64,000 bases of DNA from Acidicapsa acidisoli (GTDB lineage Bacteria; Acidobacteriota; Terriglobia; Terriglobales; Acidobacteriaceae), in the NCBI RefSeq assembly GCF_025685625.1, contig NZ_JAGSYI010000004.1, positions 434,001 to 498,000 on the forward strand, in the 5' to 3' direction. Below, piece by piece: positions 53,457 through 63,100 of this stretch. Both the position numbers and the translations under genes were made by a program. The notes beneath the pieces were generated by a model that was not told the DNA's origin, did no database searches, and saw nothing but the letters and a program-made list of their open reading frames with translations. Each line of letters starts with the position of its first letter. The stretch's first letter is position 1.

Positions 53457-53981
53457 TCAGGATTCGGTCGCGTGACCAATGAGAACAGGAGCTGCACTGG
53501 ACTGCGGACGGAGCAGCCAATAGAAGGCGACCAAGTGCGTGATCATCAGCATTGGCACATAGAGAATCGGGATCGCGTATGTGGAACCCAATTGCCCCGC
53601 CAGGGCCGGAAGGCCGATCCTGACGGCGTGGTAATAGTCGACAATGAGGTCGACGATTCCAACGAGATTGAAGGCTACGACGAAAAACCAGAAGAGTGGA
53701 CGTACCCTTACCGCGAGAAGCGCCAATATGGCCAGAATCCCGGTGGCAAAGTCTCCATAGGCGGCGAAGGTGGCGAAGCTAGCGGGCAGGTTGGGGCCGA
53801 CGACGCCGGGAAGAAGAAAGACGAGACCGAAGAAGCGGAAGCTGTGAACAGTGGCGATGAGTCGTTGAGCTTCCATCGGTTCCATAGACTTGAGCCTGGG
53901 CAGAAAATACGCGCGGAAGCAAAGCAGGCACGCGACATAACCTAAAGCGAGATGCAATTGAAAGAGCGTTTGCGGTGACAT
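53457..53981 (-). CDS. Small polytopic membrane protein
   Basis: This 174-residue protein has about five predicted helices (FQLHLALGYVACLLCFRAYF, FFGLVFLLPGVV, FATGILAILALLAV, PLFWFFVVAFNLVGIVDLIV, PILYVPMLMITHLVAFYWLL) and no known soluble domain. The start at 53981 has AGGAGG five bases upstream. It is divergent from a TetR-type regulator 118 bases away, the usual arrangement for a TetR-controlled transporter or membrane gene, although it is not a recognised efflux pump. Confidence 0.8.
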   Translation of the reverse strand: MSPQTLFQLHLALGYVACLLCFRAYFLPRLKSMEPMEAQRLIATVHSFRFFGLVFLLPGVVGPNLPASFATFAAYGDFATGILAILALLAVRVRPLFWFFVVAFNLVGIVDLIVDYYHAVRIGLPALAGQLGSTYAIPILYVPMLMITHLVAFYWLLRPQSSAAPVLIGHATES

Positions 53982-54014
53982 TTTGACCTCCTGCCTGCAT
54001 GGGATTATATATAT

Positions 54015-54094
54015 CATCCTATCGATTCAGATTATTTTTTGAAGGACCGGGGCGGACGGATCGCACGCTGAGATGATTGCCAACATCCTATAAT
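54015..54094. promoter_or_regulatory. Repeated CATCCTAT and -10 element in the divergent TetR region
   Basis: The region between the membrane protein and tetR genes holds two copies of CATCCTAT (54015-54022, 54084-54091), 69 bases apart. The second overlaps TATAAT (54089-54094), only six bases before the tetR ATG, so that transcript would be leaderless. The repeats could be half sites for the regulator. Confidence 0.35.
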
Positions 54095-54099
54095 GAGCC

Positions 54100-54675
54100 A
54101 TGCGTTACAGGCCCGAACATAAAGCCGAAATCCGTCAGAAGATTGTGAAAGACGCGTCGCGGCGTGTTCGCATCGAAGGAATCACTGGCGCTGCTGTTTC
54201 CGCCGTGATGCGCGACGCCGGCCTGACCCACGGAGGCTTTTACAAGCATTTCGGAAACAAGGACGAGTTGCTCGTGGAATCACTGCGGGAGGCATTTCAG
54301 GAAATAGCCAATCACCTTGCTCACGCCGCCGAGCAGTCCCAACCCGAGACGGCGTGGAAGGCGATCGTGACGACCTATCTGAGTCTGGAATATTGCGAGC
54401 ACGTCGAGTACGGATGCCCCTTGCCCGCTCTTGCGCCCGAGTTGGCGAGAACCGATGAGGCAATGAAGGCGCAGATCTTTGAGGAACTGAAGAAGTACAG
54501 GAGCCGAATGCTTCCGTTTATGCCTGGCCAGCAAACTGCCGACAAAGAGCGCGCATTCTTTTCCATCTTTTCAACGATGGTCGGGGCAATTGAAATCGCT
54601 CGGATGCTGCCTGAGCCCGCGATGCGAGAGAAAGTGCTGGCGAGCGCGAGAGACCTTCTCTTGCGGAGCTTTTGA
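54100..54675 (+). CDS. TetR/AcrR-family transcriptional regulator
   Basis: This 191-residue protein has an N-terminal TetR helix-turn-helix (KIVKDASRRVRIEGITGAAV, SAVMRDAGLTHGGFYKHFGNKDELLVE) and a helical ligand-binding C-terminus (AWKAIVTTYLSLEYCEHVEY, CPLPALAPELA). The sequence is of the AcrR/YcdC-like class. It is divergent from the membrane protein gene at 53457-53981, which it probably represses in the absence of its ligand. The ligand is unknown. Confidence 0.92.
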   Translation: MRYRPEHKAEIRQKIVKDASRRVRIEGITGAAVSAVMRDAGLTHGGFYKHFGNKDELLVESLREAFQEIANHLAHAAEQSQPETAWKAIVTTYLSLEYCEHVEYGCPLPALAPELARTDEAMKAQIFEELKKYRSRMLPFMPGQQTADKERAFFSIFSTMVGAIEIARMLPEPAMREKVLASARDLLLRSF

Positions 54676-54750
54676 TGGTCCCGGTCCAATTGGCAGTGGT
54701 ACATAGGCCAACGTTCGTACCTGAAGAGCGTTGAATCAAGAAACGCCGTT

Positions 54751-55524
54751 CTAGTGTTGTGACCTTGATTGTGACAGAACAGTTCGAATGCTTTCGACGA
54801 CTAGTTCAGGCTGTAGCTTCTGGATGTAATGGCTGCTTTGGGTCGCGGTGATGAGCTTTCCTTCCGGTGAGCGATGCGCCAAATCCTCTTGCATCCCATG
54901 CCAAACAGGTTCAATCGGAATCCCGTGTTCCAGAACGATGAGTGGCTTGGTGAAATGCCAGGACAAATGCTGTTCCGGCGGCAAGAAGCCTTGCCAGCTC
55001 ATCGCTACGTTATTCTTCCAATCCGGATATTCGGAGAGCGCACCTGGTTCGTCCTTTGCGAAGCGCCATATTTGCTCCTCATGCGAGGAATCGACGAGAA
55101 CTATCCCGGCCACTTCTGAATCGAATCGCTCATCGAACTTCCGAGCATATAGCCCTCCTATGGAATGGCCAACGAGGACATAAGGTTGTGGAACATTGGC
55201 CGCACTTAGCAGAGCGGCCAGATCGTCCACAACCTGATCAGCAGACTGAGTCTCTTGAATGACGCGACTTTTGCCCAGGCCGGCTCGATCATAGCTGCAC
55301 ACCCGTGCAAAGGCAGATACTTGCGGCTGGACTTTGTCCCATGTGCTCGTGGTTCCCCCGCCACCGGCCAATAGGATCACGGTCGGGCCAGCAGCATTTC
55401 CGCGGCAGTCGAGAAAGAGCTGGTGACCATTTGCGGGAATCAAAGCTTGCCCGAAAAGCGAAATGCAGGTACCGAGTGCGAGCGCAATCAGAAACGCGGT
55501 CCTGGGCAGAGGTTTCATCTCCAC
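54751..55524 (-). CDS. Exported alpha/beta hydrolase
   Basis: This 257-residue alpha/beta-hydrolase has a signal peptide (residues ~7-26), the oxyanion-type VILLAGGGGTTSTWDKV, the nucleophile Ser in VGHSIGGLYAR, an acidic residue in VLVDSSHEE and the His near the end in TQSSHYIQ. It is a periplasmic esterase or lipase-like enzyme. A GTG at 55524 gives the listed start; an ATG two codons later is equally possible. It is convergent with the TetR gene and otherwise isolated. The substrate is unknown. Confidence 0.88.
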   Translation of the reverse strand: MEMKPLPRTAFLIALALGTCISLFGQALIPANGHQLFLDCRGNAAGPTVILLAGGGGTTSTWDKVQPQVSAFARVCSYDRAGLGKSRVIQETQSADQVVDDLAALLSAANVPQPYVLVGHSIGGLYARKFDERFDSEVAGIVLVDSSHEEQIWRFAKDEPGALSEYPDWKNNVAMSWQGFLPPEQHLSWHFTKPLIVLEHGIPIEPVWHGMQEDLAHRSPEGKLITATQSSHYIQKLQPELVVESIRTVLSQSRSQH

Positions 55525-55654
55525 ATGTTAGCGGATGAGAGATGTCTTTGACCTTTAGCGGCGGGTCCGGTGCTATCCGTGAACTGCGTGGAAGGTGGCT
55601 CTTTTGGCAAAGGGCCGAATTGGCGTTTGCGAGCTCGGTTTAGCTCGCAATGCT

Positions 55655-55687
55655 CTGGTAGCAGGCTTGGTATTGCGCTGCTACCAG
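55655..55687. terminator. Hairpin at the end of the small Cys-motif gene
   Basis: CTGGTAGCA (55655-55663) pairs with TGCTACCAG (55679-55687) over the stop codon of the small minus-strand gene. A second short hairpin, GCGAGCT-N6-AGCTCGC (55629-55648), follows. Both would end or protect that transcript; no T-run is present. Confidence 0.4.
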
Positions 55688-55890
55688 GCGACGCCTAAGG
55701 CATGAAGCCTGAGTTCGTCTGCGGTATTCAACCTATTGGAGCCTGAGATGGCCCAGAATGCGTACGCGACGTCCGCACTCAGCGTGGCGCACCAAGATTC
55801 ATGACGAATGATGCCATCACAGTACGTACAGGCTGAATCCGCGCTATATCGATTGCTGTGGCCCAACGGTGGTTCGCTTTGGATTGACAT
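55681..55890 (-). CDS. Small Cys-motif hypothetical protein
   Basis: This 69-residue protein has paired Cys motifs (CTYCDGIIRHESWC, two CxxC-like arrangements with a His) and a C-terminal NTADELRLHALGVAW. It resembles small hypothetical proteins I associate with acidobacteria, but I cannot name the family. AGGAG seven bases before the ATG makes it a real gene in my view, though short. The Cys/His pattern suggests zinc binding. It has a long hairpin (55925-55964) upstream, near its start, and hairpins at its end. It is isolated. Confidence 0.65.
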   Translation of the reverse strand: MSIQSEPPLGHSNRYSADSACTYCDGIIRHESWCATLSADVAYAFWAISGSNRLNTADELRLHALGVAW

Positions 55891-55924
55891 TGCATACTCC
55901 TACAACATGGGTTGATAGAGAGGA

Positions 55925-55964
55925 GGAAGATATCTCCGTCGCATTGAGAGGCGACGTATCTTCC
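55925..55964. repeat. Stem-loop upstream of the small Cys-motif gene
   Basis: GGAAGATA (55925-55932) pairs with TATCTTCC (55957-55964) and CGTCGC (55937-55942) with GCGACG (55951-55956), a 14-base-pair bulged stem within the 5' leader of the minus-strand gene. It could control translation or protect the transcript. Confidence 0.4.
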
Positions 55965-56089
55965 AAAAGGCTGGAAGGAGAAAGGCTGTTTTTCTCTTCC
56001 CTACCGCCTTATGTATGTATGTGACAGTAACATTCACTGATTTGAGAAACAATTATGTCTTTGTATTAGTTGGGGGTGTTACTGAATAG

Positions 56090-56133
56090 TACCCATATTT
56101 AGGTATAAGCATTCTCTCGGCGGCTAAAGCCGC
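56090..56133. repeat. Dyad and REP-like palindrome
   Basis: TACCCATATTTAGGTA (56090-56105) is an imperfect palindrome of operator type. GCGGCTAAAGCCGC (56120-56133) is a perfect 14-base palindrome; a related GCGGCTAAAGCG occurs again at 56156-56167. The second type is like short repeats scattered in acidobacterial intergenic DNA. This region, 55.9-56.3 kb, is AT-rich and holds no gene. Confidence 0.35.
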
Positions 56134-56290
56134 ATGCAAGTGCTGCATTTAAGGCGCGGCTAAAGCGTTGCCCTTTCAAAACAAAGGCAAATTAGACAAA
56201 GGCAAATCAGGACACTACCTGTTACTGAATTTCGCTTGCTTTCACTCGTTGAAGGTGTAATTCCAGATCGAACAAACCCCGCATACGCAA

Positions 56291-56330
56291 ACGACTCGGC
56301 GGCCTTGAGTGAATCATACCGCCGAGTCGT
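56291..56330 (-). terminator. Hairpin downstream of an Oar-like receptor gene
   Basis: ACGACTCGGCGG (56291-56302) and CCGCCGAGTCGT (56319-56330) form a perfect 12-base stem with a 16-base loop, 20 bases after the receptor stop at 56350. There is no strong T-run, so it may act as terminator or stabiliser. Confidence 0.6.
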
Positions 56331-56349
56331 TGGATGGATTGCGATTGAC

Positions 56350-59300
56350 TTAGAACTTCAGGCGTACAGACATCTGAATCTGGCGGATGTTGTACGCGAA
56401 GTTGCTGTTGTCCGTGCTGGTGATCGCATTGAATGGAGTGGCCGTATACGGAACAAGAGTGTTGGTGAAATTGGTCTTGTCCTGGGCCACGGTGTAGGCG
56501 TTTGTTCCAAGGCCGGTCACGTTCTGATGGTTGGCGAGGTTGAAGGCTTCAGCGAAGAACTCCAGGCTGTAGCGCTCACGCACCACGATCTGCTTGGAGG
56601 CACGAAGATCGAGAACCCACGTGCTGGGCATCTGGAATTCGTTGCGATCGACGCCAGGAACGCGATTCGAACCGCCGGAACCGTTGAAGGAGACGGTGCT
56701 GATGATTGCCTCGGAGGTTGGCGAGCCCGGCGTGGTGTATAGCTTGGACGACGATCCGCTGATGCCCATCGAGTAGGGCAGGCCGTTTTGAGCCTGGAAG
56801 TCAGGAGCGAGTTCGTAATTGTTCAAGAGGTAGCCGAGCGGTCCATGGACGTGCCACGGCGAGGTTCCGACCATGTAGAGGACGAACCGGTTGGGTACGT
56901 TCTGGTTGGATTTGCCATAGTCAAGCTTGATGTTGGAGGGGTCGAGGAGCGCGGTGGCGCTGGCTCCCGTGGTGTTGTTTTCGCCGTAGTCCATCGCTTT
57001 GGACCAGGTGTAGTTGGCATTGACTGAGACGTGGTGAGACATCTCATGACGGAAGCTGGCGACGAGTGCTTCGTAGTTTGAGGTAACACCGCTGAAGATG
57101 TCGGTGATCGAGCTGAAGTTCGGGTTGGGACGGTGGTTGGCGCTGGTGGTATCAAAATACGCATTCGCAGTGAATGTGTATTGATTCGCCAGCGGACCGA
57201 TTCCGGTGGGGTCCGCCACGGTGAAGGTGACGGGAGTCGGAGCGGGCAGGTTTGTATCGACAAAATCGGGCAGACGACGGCCCCAGGAGCCGAGCCAGGA
57301 GATGCTGAAGACATCGTTTGAGGACAACTGCTGCTCGATGGTGAGGTCAGCCTGGTGAATCTCCGGCACCTTGAAGTTGGGATCTAGGTAGTACGCCGTG
57401 TTGTTTCCGCTGGCGGAGCCAAGGCAGTTGGCGTAGTTGGCGGCGGGAACGATCTGCGGGAACATCGGAGCGCAGGTTGTTCCGGGATTGATGTTGGGGT
57501 TGGTCTGGCTGCCGCTAGCGCCGGTTCCGATCATTGCCTGATAGACCGTCGAGTTGATGGCGCGGGCAAAGAACTCGCCGTAGCCGCCGCGCAGGATGGT
57601 TTTGCCGCCGCCGAAGATGTCATAGGCGAAGCCGACGCGAGGACCGATGTTGGCTGCGTAATCAGGCAGCGATGCGGTCTGCTGCAACATCGGGTTGGCA
57701 AGCTGCTGGCCGGGCAGTTGCTCGAACTCCCAACGCAGACCGTAGGTAAGGCTGAGGCGCGGGCTGAACTTCCACTCGTCCTGCGCGAAGAGAGCGTAGT
57801 CGCCGGTGTTGAAATCGAGGCCGGCGTCTCCTGCACCCTGGTTGAAGTAGGTGTAGTTTTCCGCCATCTTGCCGGCGGTGGGATTCTGCGACAGGTAGAG
57901 ATCGGCGAAGTAATCGCCGAGTGGGGCGGCACCGCTGTAGGTAAAGCCGCCGTATTGGTTGTACAGGTTGGAGATGTTGTCGTTGGTGTGGATGTAGTCT
58001 TCGCCGAATTTGAAGTCGTGGTTGCCGTGAACATATTCGACGGTATCGGAAAGCTGCCAGCGACGCTCATCGGGCAACGCTGCGCGGTTCAGGAACTGGG
58101 GCGTTCCGAACTGGAAGAAGCCGGTGAGGTAAACGTTGGGCGGAAGGCCCAGCGGATTGGTGTAGTTGGCGGACTTGACGAGGTTGTTCTCTTCATACGA
58201 GGTGGGCGTCTGGTTGAACTCGTATTCGAAATCGCGACCGTACATGTAGCGGACTTCGTTGCTGATGTTGGAGGTGATGAAAGTATCGAGCTTGCCTACG
58301 ATCCAGTTATCGCGGACATAGTCGTTGCCGAAGCTGGCCATGCCATAGGCAACGGCGGGGCTGGTCTGGATTCCGGCGGGCGAGGCCCAGCGCATCTGAT
58401 TGGCTTCGATGGAGACGTGGTTTTTCTGGTTGACCTGCCAGTCGATCTTGGGAAAGTAGATCGTCTGATCGCCGGTGCGCGGCACGGTGCCGAGCATGGT
58501 CGTCAAGCCTGAGATTCCGTTCGCGTAGTAGTTCGCCGCGGCGGTTGAGGACATGCCAGTAAGCGAGGAGAGCGCTGCTATCTGGGTGGCGGCGTAGCTG
58601 CCGTTGGTGTTGTAGAAGTTCGAGTTTGCGGCGATTCCGGTGATAGTCGCGGCGGCTGGGAAATCGTGGTAAAACTTATCCGCTGCAACGAAGAAGAAGA
58701 GCTTGTCCTTGATGATCGGTCCGCCTACCCCGAAGCCGAATTGACGGCGCAGATCAGTGGGCTTGAAGGACTCTGTCGTGTAGGTGTTGGGGCCGGTCTC
58801 CACGGGATGCGTCACATAGCCGTTGGTGGCTGCCCAGGCGCTGTCGCGGTCGTAGTAGTAGCCTTCGCCATGGAACTGGTTTGTGCCGCTCTTGGTGATG
58901 GAATTGACGATGCCGCCTGCCGAGCGGCCGTATTCCACTGAGTAGTTCGAGGTGTTGACCTGGAACTCCTGCACGGCGGCCTTGATCGTCGAATAGCCTG
59001 CGCGGGTGCGTCCACGCTCTTCGGAAAAGTAAGCCTGGTTGTCGTCTGTGCCATCGATGGTCACGTTGTTCAACAGCGTGCTCTGGCCGCGAAAGCTGAG
59101 GAGACCATAGCCATTCGAATCGTTGACCACGCCTGGGGTGAGCAGCGCGAACGCGGACCAGCGGTAGTTGTTCTCAGGCAGGTCATGAAGCGTGTCCTGA
59201 GGAATCACTCCGGCAAAGTCGGGCGAAGTGGTGTTGATGAGCGGCGCTGCTCCGCTGACCTCGACGCTCTGCGCGGAGTTGCCTACCTTGAGCACAGCTT

Positions 59301-59634
59301 GCACGTCGGTCAGCACACCCACCTGCACAGTCATGTTGACAGACTTGAAGGTGTCAAAGCCCTGAGCCGTGACGGTGACATCGTAGGCGCCGGGCTGGAG
59401 GTGGATCACGCGGAAATAACCTGATCCGTCGGTGACGGCGTTCTGCTCGGCATTCGTGCCTTCGTTGTGGACGGCGATGGCAGCGCCGGAGACGACGGCG
59501 CCTGAGCTATCCAACACCGTTCCGCCGATTGCTCCGTCTACAGCGGTCTGAGCCTGAACCAAAGGACAAAGCGCAAGTATCAACGCAAAACAAGCGGCAA
59601 CGTGCATCCGCCTGAATCGAAAACTATGTGACAT
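56350..59634 (-). CDS. Oar-like TonB-dependent receptor
   Basis: This 1,094-residue outer-membrane receptor has a signal peptide ending VQAQ, a carboxypeptidase-regulatory-like domain (GTVLDSSGAVVSGAAIAVHN, GSGYFRVIHLQPGAYDVTV), a plug (LHDLPENNYRWSAFALLTPG, GRSAGGIVNSITKSGTNQFHG) and a barrel ending QIQMSVRLKF. The ATG at 59634 has GGAGG five bases upstream and is preferred to one four codons earlier. It and the next receptor lie in tandem on the minus strand, separated by 549 bases, and resemble each other in layout but not closely in sequence. No partner genes flank it; the ligand is unknown. Confidence 0.92.
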   Translation of the reverse strand: MSHSFRFRRMHVAACFALILALCPLVQAQTAVDGAIGGTVLDSSGAVVSGAAIAVHNEGTNAEQNAVTDGSGYFRVIHLQPGAYDVTVTAQGFDTFKSVNMTVQVGVLTDVQAVLKVGNSAQSVEVSGAAPLINTTSPDFAGVIPQDTLHDLPENNYRWSAFALLTPGVVNDSNGYGLLSFRGQSTLLNNVTIDGTDDNQAYFSEERGRTRAGYSTIKAAVQEFQVNTSNYSVEYGRSAGGIVNSITKSGTNQFHGEGYYYDRDSAWAATNGYVTHPVETGPNTYTTESFKPTDLRRQFGFGVGGPIIKDKLFFFVAADKFYHDFPAAATITGIAANSNFYNTNGSYAATQIAALSSLTGMSSTAAANYYANGISGLTTMLGTVPRTGDQTIYFPKIDWQVNQKNHVSIEANQMRWASPAGIQTSPAVAYGMASFGNDYVRDNWIVGKLDTFITSNISNEVRYMYGRDFEYEFNQTPTSYEENNLVKSANYTNPLGLPPNVYLTGFFQFGTPQFLNRAALPDERRWQLSDTVEYVHGNHDFKFGEDYIHTNDNISNLYNQYGGFTYSGAAPLGDYFADLYLSQNPTAGKMAENYTYFNQGAGDAGLDFNTGDYALFAQDEWKFSPRLSLTYGLRWEFEQLPGQQLANPMLQQTASLPDYAANIGPRVGFAYDIFGGGKTILRGGYGEFFARAINSTVYQAMIGTGASGSQTNPNINPGTTCAPMFPQIVPAANYANCLGSASGNNTAYYLDPNFKVPEIHQADLTIEQQLSSNDVFSISWLGSWGRRLPDFVDTNLPAPTPVTFTVADPTGIGPLANQYTFTANAYFDTTSANHRPNPNFSSITDIFSGVTSNYEALVASFRHEMSHHVSVNANYTWSKAMDYGENNTTGASATALLDPSNIKLDYGKSNQNVPNRFVLYMVGTSPWHVHGPLGYLLNNYELAPDFQAQNGLPYSMGISGSSSKLYTTPGSPTSEAIISTVSFNGSGGSNRVPGVDRNEFQMPSTWVLDLRASKQIVVRERYSLEFFAEAFNLANHQNVTGLGTNAYTVAQDKTNFTNTLVPYTATPFNAITSTDNSNFAYNIRQIQMSVRLKF

Positions 59635-60183
59635 GAGAGCCTCCAACTTGAAGATTTGTGTTTGGTGCGATTCTGCCGCTGCGTCAACGAGCCAACGGGC
59701 GTTCGCATGTAAGATTTGCGATGAGCTTCCAGGCTGACACGCCTTTCATTCCGGTTCCGGCAGTGCGGAATCGAAATGGCGAACCTGGTGTAAGAAAAGA
59801 TGATTCAGAGGAATGGTTACTGCTTCGCATGTACCTTTGGGTTCCCATATTTGAGGCTTTGCTGGGAAGTGGCGAATGCGGAAAAAATTCTACCGACGGC
59901 AAGCTTGCGCAAACCGAACCCGATACGATATTTGCTACTAATTGTCGTCAACGTCTCCCCAGAAAAGCAGTATTAAGAACCAGTTGAAACGATCTTGCAC
60001 TCAGGCGCTCTGGTGGCGCTGAGGTATAGGATGCGTCTCATGTGTCACTTGCTTCGCGAAAGGCGGCCGAAGAAATGTGAATATTTGTTAACATTTCTGG
60101 GCTAGCACAACCTGGCGGATAAGCAGAAGTCCAGCCCACAAAGAACCGGGCTGGACTCTGTTTGGTTGAGATTGCCGGAAGAG
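59635..60183. other. Intergenic region between two receptor genes
   Basis: This stretch of 549 bases holds the promoter region for the receptor at 56350-59634 (minus strand) and, near its far end, the terminator hairpin of the next receptor (60128-60157). No gene-like frame was found. Confidence 0.4.
60128..60157 (-). terminator. Hairpin downstream of the partial receptor gene
   Basis: AGTCCAGCCC (60128-60137) and GGGCTGGACT (60148-60157) form a perfect ten-base stem with a ten-base loop, 26 bases after the stop at 60184. The following minus-strand bases are TTCTGCTT, a weak T-run. Confidence 0.7.
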
Positions 60184-63100
60184 TTAGTACGTAATGTGCA
60201 ATCCCATGGTGATGATACGGGCGCTGCCAATGGTTCCGGTTACGGAACCGAAATTAGTGTTCGAGACTACAGTGCTTGGTCCTGAGCCGGTCTGTTGCGG
60301 CAGAACGTAGAGTTGGCTGCGAATGCTGTTGACCGAGGAACTCGTGGCGGCAGTGACCTGGCCGTAGTTTGCTGTGCTACCGACAAATGCCTGTCCAATC
60401 TGCGCCGAGTCCTGCGGAATATCCAGGCTGGTCGTATTGGTGAGGTTAAAGACGTTGAATTCATATTGCGCGGAGAGGTTTTCCCAGATATGGAAGGTCT
60501 TGCGCAGAGAGATATCGGCGCGTTTCTGGGCAGCCTGACGGAAGATATTGCGTTGATTTCCTGGAGCGTAGTCGGTTTCGTATCCGTCGCAGGGTTCGCT
60601 TGAAGTGCACGGCGGAATGCCGTCTTGCCCCGGATTGAGATAGTTGATGGCGAGCTGACTTGGGTCGATTGTGGGGATGTAGTTGAGACCTGAGCGGCCA
60701 GCGCCTGAGTGCCCAGTCAGGGCTGCATGCGGATTGCCGGGATTTTTGATGCCGAGGACAGGATTAAGCAGGTTGGGGAAATTGCCGTAGTAGATACTGG
60801 CGACCGCCCCATAGAACTCATACAAGCTGTACGGTTCTCCGCTCTGCAGGATGACAATGCCGGACAGCGTCCAGCCATTCGTTGCGTAGGAGAGCAGCGA
60901 GTGATCCTTAGCCACGTTCGGGACCGCGGCGAGGAAGTTGGCGCTGAACACGTTCGTCCGGTCAAAGTCAGACGAGGCGTAGGAACTACGGATGTTGTTC
61001 GGGTTGCTTCCGGTGAAGAACAGGCCGATGTCGCTCTGCTCGTCGAGCGAGTGACTCCACGTATAACTGACACCTGCCTGTAAGCCGTGCGAGATCCGCT
61101 TTTCGAGATGAGTTTCCAGGGCGTCATACGCCGAGTTTCCTTCGGCCTTGAAGAGCGCTGCACTGGGGCTATAGCCGACGTAGGGCGTGCGGAAATCGGT
61201 GTTACCGCCGTCAAGAGTATCCCAGGGCTCGGTAGATATCGCTGGAAGATCGCCGTAACTGTCGACAGGCGGCGCCGAGGCGTTCAGAACCTCGTAGCCG
61301 TAGCTGTACTGTTCTCCGTTGACCGGCGACGAAGGAGTGGCGATCTGCGGCTGGTTGAACGGAATTGGCATGACGCCATGGAAACCGCGGTTGCCGGTGT
61401 AACCCAGTGAGACAGAAAGATCGTTCAAGGGTTGCCATTGGAACTTGAGGTTGTAATTGGTCGAGTAGGGAAGCTTGTTGTCGCGAGCATAGGCGCCGAA
61501 GTAAAAGGGCGAAACGCAGCCACTGCCAAAGGTTGCTTGATTGTTGACCGCACCGCAGTTGGCAAGGTTGCCCTGCAAAATCGTCTGCAACTGGGTGTTG
61601 AAAAAGGCGGGATTTGCGTTCGGCGGGAGGACGGTTACGGAGCCCAGTGGATTCTCCAACGTTCCATTGCCGGAGTAGGCCGCAGCCAGAGGCGGCGCTT
61701 CCGTCGCGCCAAAAGGACCTCCGATGCCGCCGCCCGCAGGCTGGGAGAGATAGTTGAACAACTCGCCGCGATCATAATAGACGCCGGCGCCTCCAGAGAT
61801 AACGACTCTTCCGCCATTCATCTTCGGAGACCATGCGAAGCCGACCCGAGGGGATATGCCCCACTGTCTGCCCGTTTGCGTCGAATCGCTGACACCTTTG
61901 GTGGGATAGTATTTGTTGTTGCCAGCGACCACGAAGCCCGCGTTGTTCACGGTAAAGCCGGTGCTTGTGCCGGTCGCGCTGGAGCCGCTGGTGACAGTGC
62001 TGCCAGAGACGTTATAGAGCGAGGGATCGAAGTTGAAGATGTTTCCGTATTTCTCCGTAAACGCACCGTGATAGTCGTAGCGAACGCCGGCGGTGATACT
62101 CAGATTGCTCAGGACCTGATACTTGTCCTGCACATACCCGGAAGCCTCGTTGGAGCGGTAATAGCGGTTGGAGAGGTTCTGGCCTTGAGCGCTGATGCTG
62201 TCCAGCACACTTGAACTGTGCACCACGCCGGAGAGAAATTGGGGGAAATTTGAAAAGGTCACCGATCCCAGCCCGGTGCGAAGGTTGCGGATATTCAACT
62301 GCGTGTAGCTATCGCCTCCGCCGGCAACCAGCGTGTGCTTGCCGATAGCGAAGATGACGTTGCTGGATGGGTTGAGACGGTTCTGGAAATAACCGTCATT
62401 GATAAAGTCACTGGCTGGACCGGCAGTAATCGAGCTGTTCTTGTTCTTGTAGGCAAAATCGTCAAAGGTCATGCCCGGCAAACCGGTTGCATTGGGAAAG
62501 TTGATGCCAAAGGTGGGTCCACCACTGCCAGAGTCAGTGACCTGCTGCTGGAAGTTGCTGTAGACCTTGATGCGCGCGAAGCCAAGGCGCTGTTCCCAGT
62601 TGATGCGCGGGCCGATGGCGATTGTGTTGCTGATAGCCGCCACTTGAGAGCCTGAATCTTCGTTTTCAGGAAAGCCGCCAGTCTTGGATGCCGTGTACGG
62701 AGCGGAATACGGATCGTGCTGGTAGTAGTACTTCAGGGAAACATGATCCGTCGCAGTCGCGTTGTAGTCGATCGCCGCGGTGGCTTGCTGTGCATTGAAG
62801 AGCGTAGTGCCGATCAGTGTTACGTTCGGTAAATTACCAGTAACAAGCGCCGGATCGTTGTTCTGAACGGAAGGAATCATGTACTGACCATTAGGCAGCT
62901 TTGCGTTGAGCAATGCCATCGCGATGGGATCGATATTGTAGCTGGAAACCGTTGCGGCTCCGCTCGCCGTGTAATACGAGTTCAGCGCATTCAGGATACC
63001 TGCGGAGGAGCGGTCGTCGGTCAGTCCGTAGGGCACGTCAAATTGCGAAAGGCCGGTGGACTGATCCGAGGTATGCAGGTTCTGATAAGCGCCGAAGAAG

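Noticed and set aside
56120-56167. Short GCGGCTAAAGC repeats as a CRISPR or mobile element
   Set aside because: Only two copies, no regular spacer, no flanking transposase; better read as REP-like intergenic palindromes.
56236-59424. Plus-strand open frames of up to 264 codons over the receptor gene
   Set aside because: All lie antisense to the receptor and show low-complexity Val/Gly/Arg; no start signals.
59658-59987. 109-codon plus-strand frame upstream of a receptor gene
   Set aside because: No ribosome-binding site, and the composition does not look coding; it lies in the promoter region of the minus-strand receptor.
61432-62214. Plus-strand open frame of 260 codons
   Set aside because: Antisense to the partial Oar-like receptor and of shadow composition.
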